Shown here: positions 26,932 through 35,549 of the stretch, piece after piece | Position numbering within the stretch: the stretch's first letter is position 1 | Layout: the number at the start of each line of letters is the position of its first letter | NCBI GenBank assembly: GCA_049514435.1 | Contig: JBEKVB010000011.1 | Coordinates: forward strand, 38,884 to 102,883 | Length of the DNA stretch: 64,000 nucleotides | Direction: 5' to 3' | From: UBA4810 sp002479215 | GTDB lineage: Bacteria > Desulfobacterota > Syntrophia > Syntrophales > Smithellaceae | Made by a program: the position numbers and the translations under genes | Notes under the pieces: generated by a model | Seen by the model: only the letters and a program-made list of their open reading frames with translations | The model's database searches: none | What the model was told of the DNA's origin: nothing

Positions 26932-27834
26932 ATGAAAACCATACGGACAATACGTGCTAAATTTAAAAAATTACTAGTCAAATTCTATCTTCTAATGTCA
27001 GAGTTATCATCCGTACCAATAAGCACTTTAATAATCTTGTCATCCAACCCAATTCATGAATCGTATAGGATGTCAATGTTCAAGAAACTTAGGTTGGGAT
27101 TAAGAATGTATTTAAACACCCTCCATATCACTACCGGGACATCATATAGAGCACATTTGGTTATGGCTTCAAAAATAATGGCAATTCCTCCAGATATACT
27201 TGGAGATATTGTTGAGTGTGGTACCTGGAAAGGTGGTTCAGCTACAAATCTATCAATTATATGTAATATTGTTGGCAGAAAACTGAAAGTGTACGACTCC
27301 TTTGAAGGGTTACCTGACACAAAACCAGGGGAACCCTTGGCCAATAAAAATCTCAAGGGTGCTTTCGCTGGAATGATTGATGAGGTAATATCAAATATTA
27401 AGCGTTATGGCGAAATAGAATGCTGCGAATTTGAGAAAGGGTGGTTCGATGACACATTACCAAAATTGAATTCGCCAGTGCTGTTAGCTTTTATTGACGT
27501 TGACCTTGAGTCAAGTCTACACACGTGTGTTAGGTGGATCTGGCCAAATTTGGTTGACCAGGGATATTTGTTCACAGACGAAGCAGCATTCTTAGAATAT
27601 GTCGCCCTATTTTATTCAGAGAAATGGTGGCGGAAGTACTTCAATAGGAATCCCCCTGGTCTTATTGGCGCTGGCTCAGGATTGCCTCTTGGTCAATATT
27701 TCATAGGTCCTTGGACGGGAAGACTAAGACTAGAATGGTATATTAAGACTTTCGAAGAACCAATCGTCGTAGCTTACACCCAAAAAAACTTGTCAGCATG
27801 TTGGACCTATTATCCTGAGGATGAGGAACAGTGA
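26932..27834 (+). CDS. TylF/MycF-type O-methyltransferase
   Basis: A 300-residue protein of the macrocin O-methyltransferase (TylF) family. The signature GDIVECGTWKGGSATNLS is motif I; KVYDSFEGLPDT, then the metal-binding LAFIDVDLESSLHTCVRW, and the second acidic site TDEAAFLEY follow in order. Members are metal-dependent sugar O-methyltransferases, often found in surface-glycan loci. The first 60 residues are a less conserved, partly hydrophobic extension. It stands alone between the scar region and a gene on the opposite strand. It is the sixth methyltransferase or methyltransferase domain of the locus. Confidence 0.82.
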   Translation: MKTIRTIRAKFKKLLVKFYLLMSELSSVPISTLIILSSNPIHESYRMSMFKKLRLGLRMYLNTLHITTGTSYRAHLVMASKIMAIPPDILGDIVECGTWKGGSATNLSIICNIVGRKLKVYDSFEGLPDTKPGEPLANKNLKGAFAGMIDEVISNIKRYGEIECCEFEKGWFDDTLPKLNSPVLLAFIDVDLESSLHTCVRWIWPNLVDQGYLFTDEAAFLEYVALFYSEKWWRKYFNRNPPGLIGAGSGLPLGQYFIGPWTGRLRLEWYIKTFEEPIVVAYTQKNLSACWTYYPEDEEQ

Positions 27835-27890
27835 TAGATAGATATTAGATATAGCCTGAAAGAGATTGCGGATCACTCCGTCACCAGTAA

Positions 27891-29462
27891 TTAGTTACTT
27901 TTCTTATTTAGATCACATGCTGAAACAATCAGTGACGAAATCCGCCACTTTTTTTTCTCAATGTTTTTCTCTGCTACACGGCAGTCTTTTTCCACAAAAT
28001 ACACTCTTCGGCCTTCAACCGTATTATTTGGATAGGTGATGGTGAATACAGCAGCTTTACCGGGGAAACCAGTGTCTGAAGCACCAAAAATAGGAATTTG
28101 ATCATTAATTTTGTTATCTATAAAAACGGAAGAACCTTCTGGATATGCTCTAATTGTTTTTTCAATGTCAGTAATAGTGTTATAATACGATTTCTTTTCA
28201 TTTACAGATGTATTAGATATATCAATTTTTGGAGCAAGATTCATGCTGGGGAAAACGGAAAGTATGATTACAATTAAAACGGATGGTACTATTACTTTTG
28301 CAATTTTCGGGAAAATATCCGACAGTTCATCTGCCATCAAAGCTAGTATTAAAACAGCAACAATCAGGATAACATAATAATAACGAGGTGTGATCGATGC
28401 AGAGATCATAGGAACTCCGAAAACATTATACAACCAAGCCCGCGCGTATGCGGTCAGTCCTATTAATCCGAGAAAAAACATACTTAAAACAGCATAATGC
28501 CGCCTGTATTCTTGTGAACGTAAAAACAGAACAATAAATAGTATTACAACCGGAATCGAGATGAAAATTGCAATAGCCGGGTATTCCGTTGTCGAAAAAA
28601 AGAAAAGCATGGGGAAAGCAGCCATGCAATAAATGCCGTACGCGCACATTCTTATGAACATTTCCAGAATAATTTTGTAATTACTCAAAGCAACACTCAA
28701 TACAACAGGCTTTATATTAGAAACTTCTCCACTGAAATAATAATAAATTGAGTCTTTGAAAATAAATAATAACAGAATTGCCGCAATCACAGGAAGTATC
28801 GATGCAGCAATTTTCCATTTCTTTTCATTATTCCAGAGTATAACTACTATGGCAACTGGAGACAGAAAGGCAATTACCAGCCCGGTTCCGAAAGAAGCTG
28901 CCATCAGAAAAAGGTAAATGGACCAGCGGATCGCTATTTGAATAGAATACGAAATCTTCCCTTTTTCGACTCTGAGAAGATCATATAAGAACAATAGAAA
29001 GAAAAAACCCACAAGAACATGACCATATACAGAGTACCATCCCAAGGCTCCATAGTTAACTGGGCAGATGCCCCAAATCATCATGCCTGCAGCAGCTAGC
29101 GATGGTTTATCTGTTAAGAGATGAATTATTTTATATAGAATGTATGCGCTGCCTACATGTGTCAGCAGAACTGTCGAAAAATATGCAATTGAATTCACAC
29201 CAAACAGTTTAAACATACAATAGAATATCAAATTTCTGAAGATATAAAGATGACCGCCACGCGAAGAAAAAATAAATCCAAGAGGATTCCAGTTGGAAAT
29301 CTGATAGAAATGGAGAAAGTCATCCTGGTAGAAAAATGCAGAAAGGAGCTGAAAATTTGCAATCAGCACTGCCGCAAGAGAAAGAAAAAGCATCAATCTT
29401 TCGGTATTAATACACTCCAAGAGGTTATTTTTTGATTTTAATATCTTCAACAGAAATGCCAT
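27891..29462 (-). CDS. Polytopic membrane protein, GT-C glycosyltransferase-like
   Basis: A 523-residue protein with about eleven membrane segments and a C-terminal periplasmic domain of about 110 residues. The first extracytoplasmic loop holds acidic FFYQDDFLHFYQIS, the position at which GT-C enzymes have their catalytic acid, so it may use an undecaprenyl-phosphate sugar. No named family is certain. The start chosen is ATG 29462, preceded by GGGG; a TTG at 29474 would add four residues. It is the only gene on the - strand between 1372 and 38578, pointing against all its neighbours, which suggests a late arrival. Confidence 0.55.
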   Translation of the reverse strand: MAFLLKILKSKNNLLECINTERLMLFLSLAAVLIANFQLLSAFFYQDDFLHFYQISNWNPLGFIFSSRGGHLYIFRNLIFYCMFKLFGVNSIAYFSTVLLTHVGSAYILYKIIHLLTDKPSLAAAGMMIWGICPVNYGALGWYSVYGHVLVGFFFLLFLYDLLRVEKGKISYSIQIAIRWSIYLFLMAASFGTGLVIAFLSPVAIVVILWNNEKKWKIAASILPVIAAILLLFIFKDSIYYYFSGEVSNIKPVVLSVALSNYKIILEMFIRMCAYGIYCMAAFPMLFFFSTTEYPAIAIFISIPVVILFIVLFLRSQEYRRHYAVLSMFFLGLIGLTAYARAWLYNVFGVPMISASITPRYYYVILIVAVLILALMADELSDIFPKIAKVIVPSVLIVIILSVFPSMNLAPKIDISNTSVNEKKSYYNTITDIEKTIRAYPEGSSVFIDNKINDQIPIFGASDTGFPGKAAVFTITYPNNTVEGRRVYFVEKDCRVAEKNIEKKKWRISSLIVSACDLNKKSN

Positions 29463-29668
29463 ATATAGCCCCAATGATTATTGTCAGTACATAATCAGTC
29501 GCGGATTTGTAAAAATTTAATATAAATTTCCAATTTTTATTTCACAACACAACTTAACAAAATATGATTATATGTCAATCTGTAAAATCTATTGACAATT
29601 CAACAGATTCCCCATAATTAGGACTATAATAACTAATTAATTTTCGTTAATGAATAAAGGAGCACCAT

Positions 29669-30766
29669 ATGCCCAAAGGACAGTCCCCCAAAATAGCCGT
29701 TCAGATTCCTGCATGGAACCAGGCAGAGGAACTTGCAGACTGCCTTAACAGCCTTAAAGAAGTCCAATACAGGAATCTGGAAGTTGTCGTCGTCAACAAC
29801 GGCGAGGATAATACATCAGAAATTATCAAACGGGATTTCAAATGGGTTACCTTAATAGAAGAAGGCGTCGATCTCGGCTTCTGCAGAGCCAATAATATTG
29901 GATTCCGTTATAGTCTCAAAAAAAAAGTTGATTATATTTTCCTGCTCAACGGAGATACAAAGGTTTTTCCGGATACTATTTCAACCCTTCTTCAAGTAAT
30001 GCGGAGTGACTCATCAATAGCCATAGCCGGTGCAAAAAATATTCTTATGGAAAATCCCTATTATACATGGGGGAAATATGGGGAGGTAAAATGGAGCCCC
30101 ATGCTTGTCACTACGGCAGGCAGATATGAACCCGACTGGAAACAAAACGAGCCGCCCAAGGATGTGGACTGGGTCATCTGCAACGGATGTCTGATCCGGT
30201 GCAAAGTTCTTGAAGAGATAGGACTTTTTGATGAAAACTATTGGATGGCCGATGAGGACGTCGAATGGTCCTTTCGCGCTAAGGCAAAGGGGTATCGCAC
30301 CGTCTATGTGGATGAGGCGGCCATTCTACATAAGGGAAGCTCCAGCACAAATTTAGTAAGCAAGAAGAAAGTATTCTCCTATGGTTATTTTCTGGGCAGA
30401 AATCCATTCCTGTTTGCCAAAAAATACGGGAAAAAACATCAGATCGCAAAACTTTATCTCAATGTCTGCTTCGGAATCCTTTTCCGTGTCCTTTACTATT
30501 TATGTAAAAACACAACCAGCATGATGATAGACATTTACAGATCCAACCGCAGAATTATTGGCGCATACGTCCGCAGTATATATCCCACGCTTACATCACA
30601 GAAGACTTTCATCAGAGGAGTAAAAGACGGAATCAAAGGGACAATTTCACCGGAATTTATATATATTGAAATTCCGCAGCCCCCTGCATCAAAACCGGTA
30701 GAAGTTCCATTACGCACGTTCAAACAAGGCAGAAAAGTCAAATTTCTCCGCTGGCTCGGAATGTAA
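29669..30766 (+). CDS. Family 2 glycosyltransferase
   Basis: A 365-residue GT2: KIAVQIPAWNQAEELADCLN, VVVNNGEDNTSEII, DLGFCRANNIGF, the metal site FLLNGDTKVFPDT, then GLFDENYWMADEDVEWSFRA. A hydrophobic stretch (LYLNVCFGILFRVLYYL) precedes a basic, Pro-rich C-terminus ending FKQGRKVKFLRWLGM. The last 65 codons recur at 33322-33517, past the next gene. TTGACA at 29592 with possible -10 boxes at 29613 (15-base spacer) may be its promoter, which is weak evidence. The strong resemblance is to rhamnosyl-type GT2 enzymes. Confidence 0.82.
   Translation: MPKGQSPKIAVQIPAWNQAEELADCLNSLKEVQYRNLEVVVVNNGEDNTSEIIKRDFKWVTLIEEGVDLGFCRANNIGFRYSLKKKVDYIFLLNGDTKVFPDTISTLLQVMRSDSSIAIAGAKNILMENPYYTWGKYGEVKWSPMLVTTAGRYEPDWKQNEPPKDVDWVICNGCLIRCKVLEEIGLFDENYWMADEDVEWSFRAKAKGYRTVYVDEAAILHKGSSSTNLVSKKKVFSYGYFLGRNPFLFAKKYGKKHQIAKLYLNVCFGILFRVLYYLCKNTTSMMIDIYRSNRRIIGAYVRSIYPTLTSQKTFIRGVKDGIKGTISPEFIYIEIPQPPASKPVEVPLRTFKQGRKVKFLRWLGM
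30571..30766 (+). repeat. Duplicated 3' gene end, copy 1 (glycosyltransferase)
   Basis: The last 196 bases of the glycosyltransferase gene match 33322-33517 with a constant offset of 2751 bases and no gap; identity is high, with differences scattered. Confidence 0.93.
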
Positions 30767-30782
30767 AAAGTTTTTTATTAGA

Positions 30783-30829
30783 CCGGCGGTTTAGTTGATC
30801 TTCACTAAAGTTCCGATAAACCGCACCGG
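30783..30829 (+). terminator. Hairpin after the glycosyltransferase gene
   Basis: CGGTTTA at 30787-30793 pairs with TAAACCG at 30817-30823, extended by CCGG/CCGG at the base with a two-base bulge. Only a poor T-rich stretch follows, so termination is possible but unproven. Confidence 0.4.
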
Positions 30830-30886
30830 CTTTGTTAGTTTCCAGCTGAACGATTTTTTTAATATTTTAAACACCAAAATAAACGA

Positions 30887-30927
30887 CAAATTGGTTGGAA
30901 ATAATGGTTAGTTGTGCAAAGATCTCG
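30887..30927 (+). repeat. 5' border repeat, copy B
   Basis: Forty-one bases, 35 identical to 13953-13993. Here it covers the start of the 797-residue membrane-protein gene, encoding MVSCAKIS. Confidence 0.85.
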
Positions 30928-33297
30928 TCTGTGCCTAACAAAATACTTAATAAATTTGGTTCGGGGAAACTAGGCCTATCGGTCAATATCGTTTTATGGA
31001 TTGTGCTACTAATTACAACCATTGCTAAATTTGCTCCATTTTCTCCAGAAATGCCTGCTGCCAGTCTTGATCCATCGTGGAAATTTGGAATGAATCAAGC
31101 AGTGGCTCAAGGGTTTTCTTTTGGCAAGGAAATTATTTTTACTTTTGGCCCCTATGCGTCTATTAATACAAAAACATACCATCCATCAACAGATTTTATG
31201 ATGGTTAGTGGAAGCCTTTATCTGGCTTTGTCATATTGGGTATGTTTTGTCCTTTTAATAAAAGGTGTTCAGTTGCGCTGGGTTCTGGCCTTTTGCGCCA
31301 TCCTCGCCGGCGTGGTGTATTCGCGTCATGCTTTGTTTCTTTCATTCCCGCTGCTTGTCGGATTGACTACCTTCAAAATCGTATTTTCAGAAGATGGGGT
31401 GCTAGCCAAAAGCAAATATGCACCATTTTATGTGGCATTGATGTTTGCGCCATTCGGTTTGCTAACCTTGGTAAAGGGGACCATATTAATCTTGTGTGGT
31501 GCAATTGCGGCACTGTGTTCGATATTTTTTATTGTTAACAAGAAGAGAGTTATCGCAATAATTTGCCTGATTTCTCCTATGGTTTCGATGCTTTTATTTT
31601 GGATTGCATCGGGTCAATCTGTGACAAATTTGCCAAATTACTTCATTAGCATGGCACCTATAGTCTTCGGCTATACTGAAGCCATGGCTTCTAACGGCAA
31701 CACTCTAGAGATAATTTTATATTTAGTTGCCTCTGCTTTACTGTTGTTGTCAATATACCTGCAAAAGCAAATAACTAGCACTTCAAAATTATTTTTATTG
31801 TGTATTTTTTTTGTTTTTTTGTTCCTGTCCTTTAAGGGCGGTTTTGTTCGTCATGATGGCCATGCCATTATGGCCGGTACATCTATTTTGATTGCAGCAC
31901 TGCTGCTTCCATTTATTTATAATTCTCGGATTCTACTTCCGGTCATTGTTTTTTCATTAATTTCATGGGGTTATATTGATGCTCATTACATCAATACATC
32001 GACGGCGGGTATTGCCAATAATATCGTGTCAACTTATTCATCGCCATGGAATGGCTTTAAAAATAGAATCAAGGACAGAAACTGGCCAAGGCCTGACTTC
32101 GATGCAGCAGTGAACTCCTTGCGCGAGCAAGCGTCTTTTCCTGTTTTGCAAGGCACCACGGACATCTATTCCTACAATCAATCGTATTTGATTTCTTCCG
32201 GAAACACTTGGTCTCCTCGTCCAATATTTCAGAGCTATAGTGCTTATACCCCAATGCTGGCTGAGAAAAATAGAAAACATCTCCTGGGGAAACAAGCGCC
32301 AGACAATGTTATTTTTAGAGTTGAACCGATTGATGGAAGAGTTCCGTCAATTGAGGATGGCGCAAGTTGGCCGATACTGATGGTTAATTATCAGCCAACC
32401 CAGATCGCGAATGATTTTTTATTTCTCCGAAAAAAAGAAAGTATCGCTGAAATTACAGAGCCATTGAAGTTAACGAGCGAAACACATGCTTTCGGAGAGA
32501 GTGTAAATTTACCCCAATCAAGCCTAGCAATATTTGTTCAGATCGAGATTAAACCAACTTTTTTGGGACGTATAACAAGTATATTTTTTAAGCCCAGCCA
32601 GCTTCAAATCACTATTGAGCTGAAAAACGGCACAAAAAAACAGTACCGCATTATCGCCGGCATGGCGAAATCTGGTTTTTTGATATCGCCACTGATCGAA
32701 AACACAGTTGAATTCGGAATGTTATATGCTAAAAAAGGCCATTTAGATGGAAAGCTAGTAAAGTCGTTCGCAATTACGCCGAGTCATGGCAAAACCATGC
32801 TTTGGAACGATGAATACACTGTTACGCTCAGCCAAATTAGAAACACTTTCCCCTCGGTCGATCTTTCAAAAATATATAAGTTTGATGGCTTTGTCGATAA
32901 ACTATTGGGCACTAAGATGACATACGCAAAAAAATGCGGTGGCTCTATTGATGTGGTTAACGACACGTCTCCTGCTCCGACGCACTTTGTAGCATCAGGC
33001 CTTCTCAGAGTTAATGGGTGGCTCGCGAGTTCTGTCGACAAGGGCACTCTGCCAGAAGCTGTTTATGTGGTTTTGACTGATGATCATGGCAATAATTCAT
33101 ATTTAAGAACGCGACGAACGTCTCGTCCGGACGTAGGCGCGCAATTTAAGAAACCTGAGCTTAATGAGTCTGGATTTAGCACTTTTGCCGACATATCAGC
33201 ACTAGAGGGGCAATATACCTTAGGCCTTGCTTTAAAGCAGTCCGATAAAATAAAGATTTGTCCGCAATTTAAAATTCCAGTAACGATCACCAAATAA
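30904..33297 (+). CDS. Large polytopic membrane protein of unknown function
   Basis: A 797-residue protein. About twelve membrane segments fill residues 25-380; the first loop contains LDPSWKFGMNQAVAQGFSFG and IIFTFGPYASINT, a pattern I have seen only in uncharacterised membrane proteins of glycan loci. Residues about 390-797 are soluble and probably periplasmic, with beta-rich parts (VSIEVKNG-like segments LQITIELKNGTKKQYRIIAG). The layout resembles GT-C enzymes, but no acid pair is clearly placed. A TTG at 30895 is an alternative start. It is flanked by the two copies of a glycosyltransferase 3' end and begins with the 5' border repeat, so it appears to be an inserted cassette. Confidence 0.55.
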   Translation: MVSCAKISSVPNKILNKFGSGKLGLSVNIVLWIVLLITTIAKFAPFSPEMPAASLDPSWKFGMNQAVAQGFSFGKEIIFTFGPYASINTKTYHPSTDFMMVSGSLYLALSYWVCFVLLIKGVQLRWVLAFCAILAGVVYSRHALFLSFPLLVGLTTFKIVFSEDGVLAKSKYAPFYVALMFAPFGLLTLVKGTILILCGAIAALCSIFFIVNKKRVIAIICLISPMVSMLLFWIASGQSVTNLPNYFISMAPIVFGYTEAMASNGNTLEIILYLVASALLLLSIYLQKQITSTSKLFLLCIFFVFLFLSFKGGFVRHDGHAIMAGTSILIAALLLPFIYNSRILLPVIVFSLISWGYIDAHYINTSTAGIANNIVSTYSSPWNGFKNRIKDRNWPRPDFDAAVNSLREQASFPVLQGTTDIYSYNQSYLISSGNTWSPRPIFQSYSAYTPMLAEKNRKHLLGKQAPDNVIFRVEPIDGRVPSIEDGASWPILMVNYQPTQIANDFLFLRKKESIAEITEPLKLTSETHAFGESVNLPQSSLAIFVQIEIKPTFLGRITSIFFKPSQLQITIELKNGTKKQYRIIAGMAKSGFLISPLIENTVEFGMLYAKKGHLDGKLVKSFAITPSHGKTMLWNDEYTVTLSQIRNTFPSVDLSKIYKFDGFVDKLLGTKMTYAKKCGGSIDVVNDTSPAPTHFVASGLLRVNGWLASSVDKGTLPEAVYVVLTDDHGNNSYLRTRRTSRPDVGAQFKKPELNESGFSTFADISALEGQYTLGLALKQSDKIKICPQFKIPVTITK

Positions 33298-33321
33298 CTC
33301 ATCATCGCAAATTTTTTTAGG

Positions 33322-33517
33322 CTGGAATATATATCGCACATTAACATCGCAGAAGATTTTCATCAGAGGAGTAAAAGACGGAATCAAAGGGACAATTTCA
33401 CCGGAATTTATATATGTTAAAATTCCACAGCCCCCTGTATCAAAACCGGTAGAAGTTCCAATACCCACGTTCAAACAAGGCAGAAAAGTAAAATTTCTCC
33501 GTTGGCTCGGATTATAA
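33322..33517 (+). repeat. Duplicated 3' gene end, copy 2 (glycosyltransferase)
   Basis: The copy keeps the reading frame of the original to its stop codon at 33515-33517 (FIRGVKDGIKGTISPEFIY, then FKQGRKVKFLRWLGL). It has no start or catalytic part. It must be the remaining tail of a homologous gene. Confidence 0.93.
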
Positions 33518-33577
33518 ACAATTTCTGGTTGATTAATGTTATCAATTAAGCCATACGAAGAGTCGCCAGAATCGCTG

Positions 33578-33599
33578 CCTTTGGTCCTCTGACCAAAGG
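33578..33599 (+). terminator. Perfect 9-bp hairpin
   Basis: CCTTTGGTC, loop CTCT, GACCAAAGG. It follows the duplicated gene end by 60 bases; the T-run after it is poor (TTAAATTGT), so it may act as a terminator or a transcript stabiliser. Confidence 0.5.
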
Positions 33600-33691
33600 T
33601 TAAATTGTAAACTTACTATGGTCATAAGTGTTCCAGAAAGTTTTAAAGATGTACAAGTGGAAGCCCGAGGAAAATGTCATAAGGAGGGAAC

Positions 33692-35449
33692 ATGCAACAT
33701 ACTGACAAAAATACTTCCATAACTCAGAAACACAAATTATTTTGGTTAGAAATTAGTCAACATATAAACAGAAAAGCATATATTTTTGTTTTCTTATTTG
33801 TATTCAGTTTTTCAATGTTATTTGCATTTTATACACAACATGCTTGGGAAGATTGGTATATTACTTATCGAATTAGTAAGAATTTAGCGACAGGAAATGG
33901 TTTGGTATACACTATTGGTCAAAAAGTACAGGCATTCACTTCGCCGATTGGCACACTTATACCAGCATTACTCAATATCATAACATTCAATTCGTCTGAT
34001 GACTTAGTATTGTGGTTATTCAGATTTATCAATTGTATAGTTCTCGGGCTTACTTCCATATCGTTATTAAAGATTGCTCATTTTTCCAAATTCTACTTTG
34101 GGACAACTTTATTATTGATTGGTTTATTTGCAGTTGATACTAAAATAGTCGATTTTAGTATCAATGGTATGGAAACAGCATATATGGTATTCTTTCTTAT
34201 ATCATTTTGTTATCTGTTAATCGTAGAAAACCATTCGTTAACATTTTTATTAGGTCTAGTATGGGCGGGATTGATGTATACACGTCCTGATAGTTGTGTT
34301 TATATATTATGTCTTATTATTGGAATATTAATATTTAATCCAAAACACAAATACATTAAAAACCGATTGCACTGGATAAAGACATTTATTTTTTCTGGTC
34401 TCATTTGTGCGGTATTATATTTGCCTTGGTTTTTTTGGACCTGGCATTATTTTGGATCACCGATTCCTCATACAATTGTCGCAAAAGGATTACTCATGTC
34501 ATATGATCCAATTGCAATACTAAAATTTTTGATAAAATTTCCATACACTATGTTTATTGGTGTTACATCGATAGATGCTACCTTTATGCCACCCTATTAT
34601 TGTAACGGGTGGGGTAATATTCATATTATTGGGAAAATTATTACGCTCTTTACCGCGTTATATTGGCTTGTACCTTCAAAAAAATTTCGTATCGCACGAG
34701 TTTTATCTTTTACAGTTTTATTGATTCATTCTTATTTAATGTACGTTACCTTTGGTTCCTTTGGTTGGATAGCCCCATGGTATCTTCCAAGTGTAGCAAT
34801 TTTGAGTATTTTTGTTTTAGCTTTTGGTGTTCAGCAACTTTCTGAATTCACTTTGAGTAAATCAACAAATTATAAATTATTGGGTTTAGGCGACATTGCG
34901 CTTTCATCAATCGTAACGAATAGATTTAGATCTTGTTTACAATTTTTTATCATTGCAATATTATCTTTCACGCTCACTATAACCATTTTGTCCGCTTATT
35001 CATTAAAAATTCAGCAGAATATAATCGAAAACTAAGTTAGAAAGCCTATTGGATTATGGCTTAAAGCTAACGCAAAAACACCTAATGATACAGTTTATTT
35101 AGAACCATTAGGATACATAGGTTTCTTTTCTCAACTTAAAATGTATGATTTCCCTGGGTTGTGCTCTCCTGAAGTTGTTAATGTCCGGAAAAGTTTTGGT
35201 GGTTGGGGGGCAGATTGGGCAAAAATAATCAATATTCTTAAGCCAGACTGGATTATAATGCGCCCATCTGAAATTGATAGGGTGAATAATCAAGACCCTC
35301 TTTTACTAAAACAAAAATATTCGTTGGTAAAAGTTTTTGATAAAACTGATGAAATTAATGAATATAGGTTTCTACCGGGTAGGTATTATATACTCGTGGA
35401 TAGGAAATTTTATATTTTTAAAAAGATTTTTACTGTGGCAACTAAATAG
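33692..35449 (+). pseudogene. GT-C-like membrane glycosyltransferase gene split by an in-frame stop
   Basis: One frame spans 586 codons but has a TAA at 35033-35035. The first part (447 residues) has about ten membrane segments and the opening HAWEDWYITYRISKNLATGN, then QAFTSPIG, typical of a GT-C family of putative arabinosyl/mannosyl transferases. The part after the stop, in the same frame (IGLWLKANAKTPNDTVYLEP, LGYIGFFSQLKMYDFPGL), is the periplasmic C-terminal domain of the same family. So a single nonsense change divides an otherwise complete gene. The first part could still insert in the membrane. The region is markedly A+T-rich compared with its neighbours. Confidence 0.75.
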
Positions 35450-35549
35450 AGTCATGCAAGACAATGCGTAATTGGTGTAATTGGGGGAAGAGCAGCCTCT
35501 ATTTATTTCTTGATATATAATATTTAAAGATTAGGAAGGAGAACGGTTT

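Larger units (their letters stand above)
33298..33691. other. Intergenic scar with a stranded gene end and a hairpin
   Basis: The 394 bases between the large membrane protein and the next gene hold the 196-base second copy of the glycosyltransferase 3' end, then a perfect hairpin at 33578-33599, then a leader with a strong AAGGAGGG ribosome site. No other gene is seen. Confidence 0.75.

Noticed and set aside
29592..29630. TTGACA at 29592 with a perfect TATAAT at 29625
   Set aside because: The spacer is 27 bases, too long for one sigma70 promoter; the alternative -10 at 29613 has a 15-base spacer and is weak.
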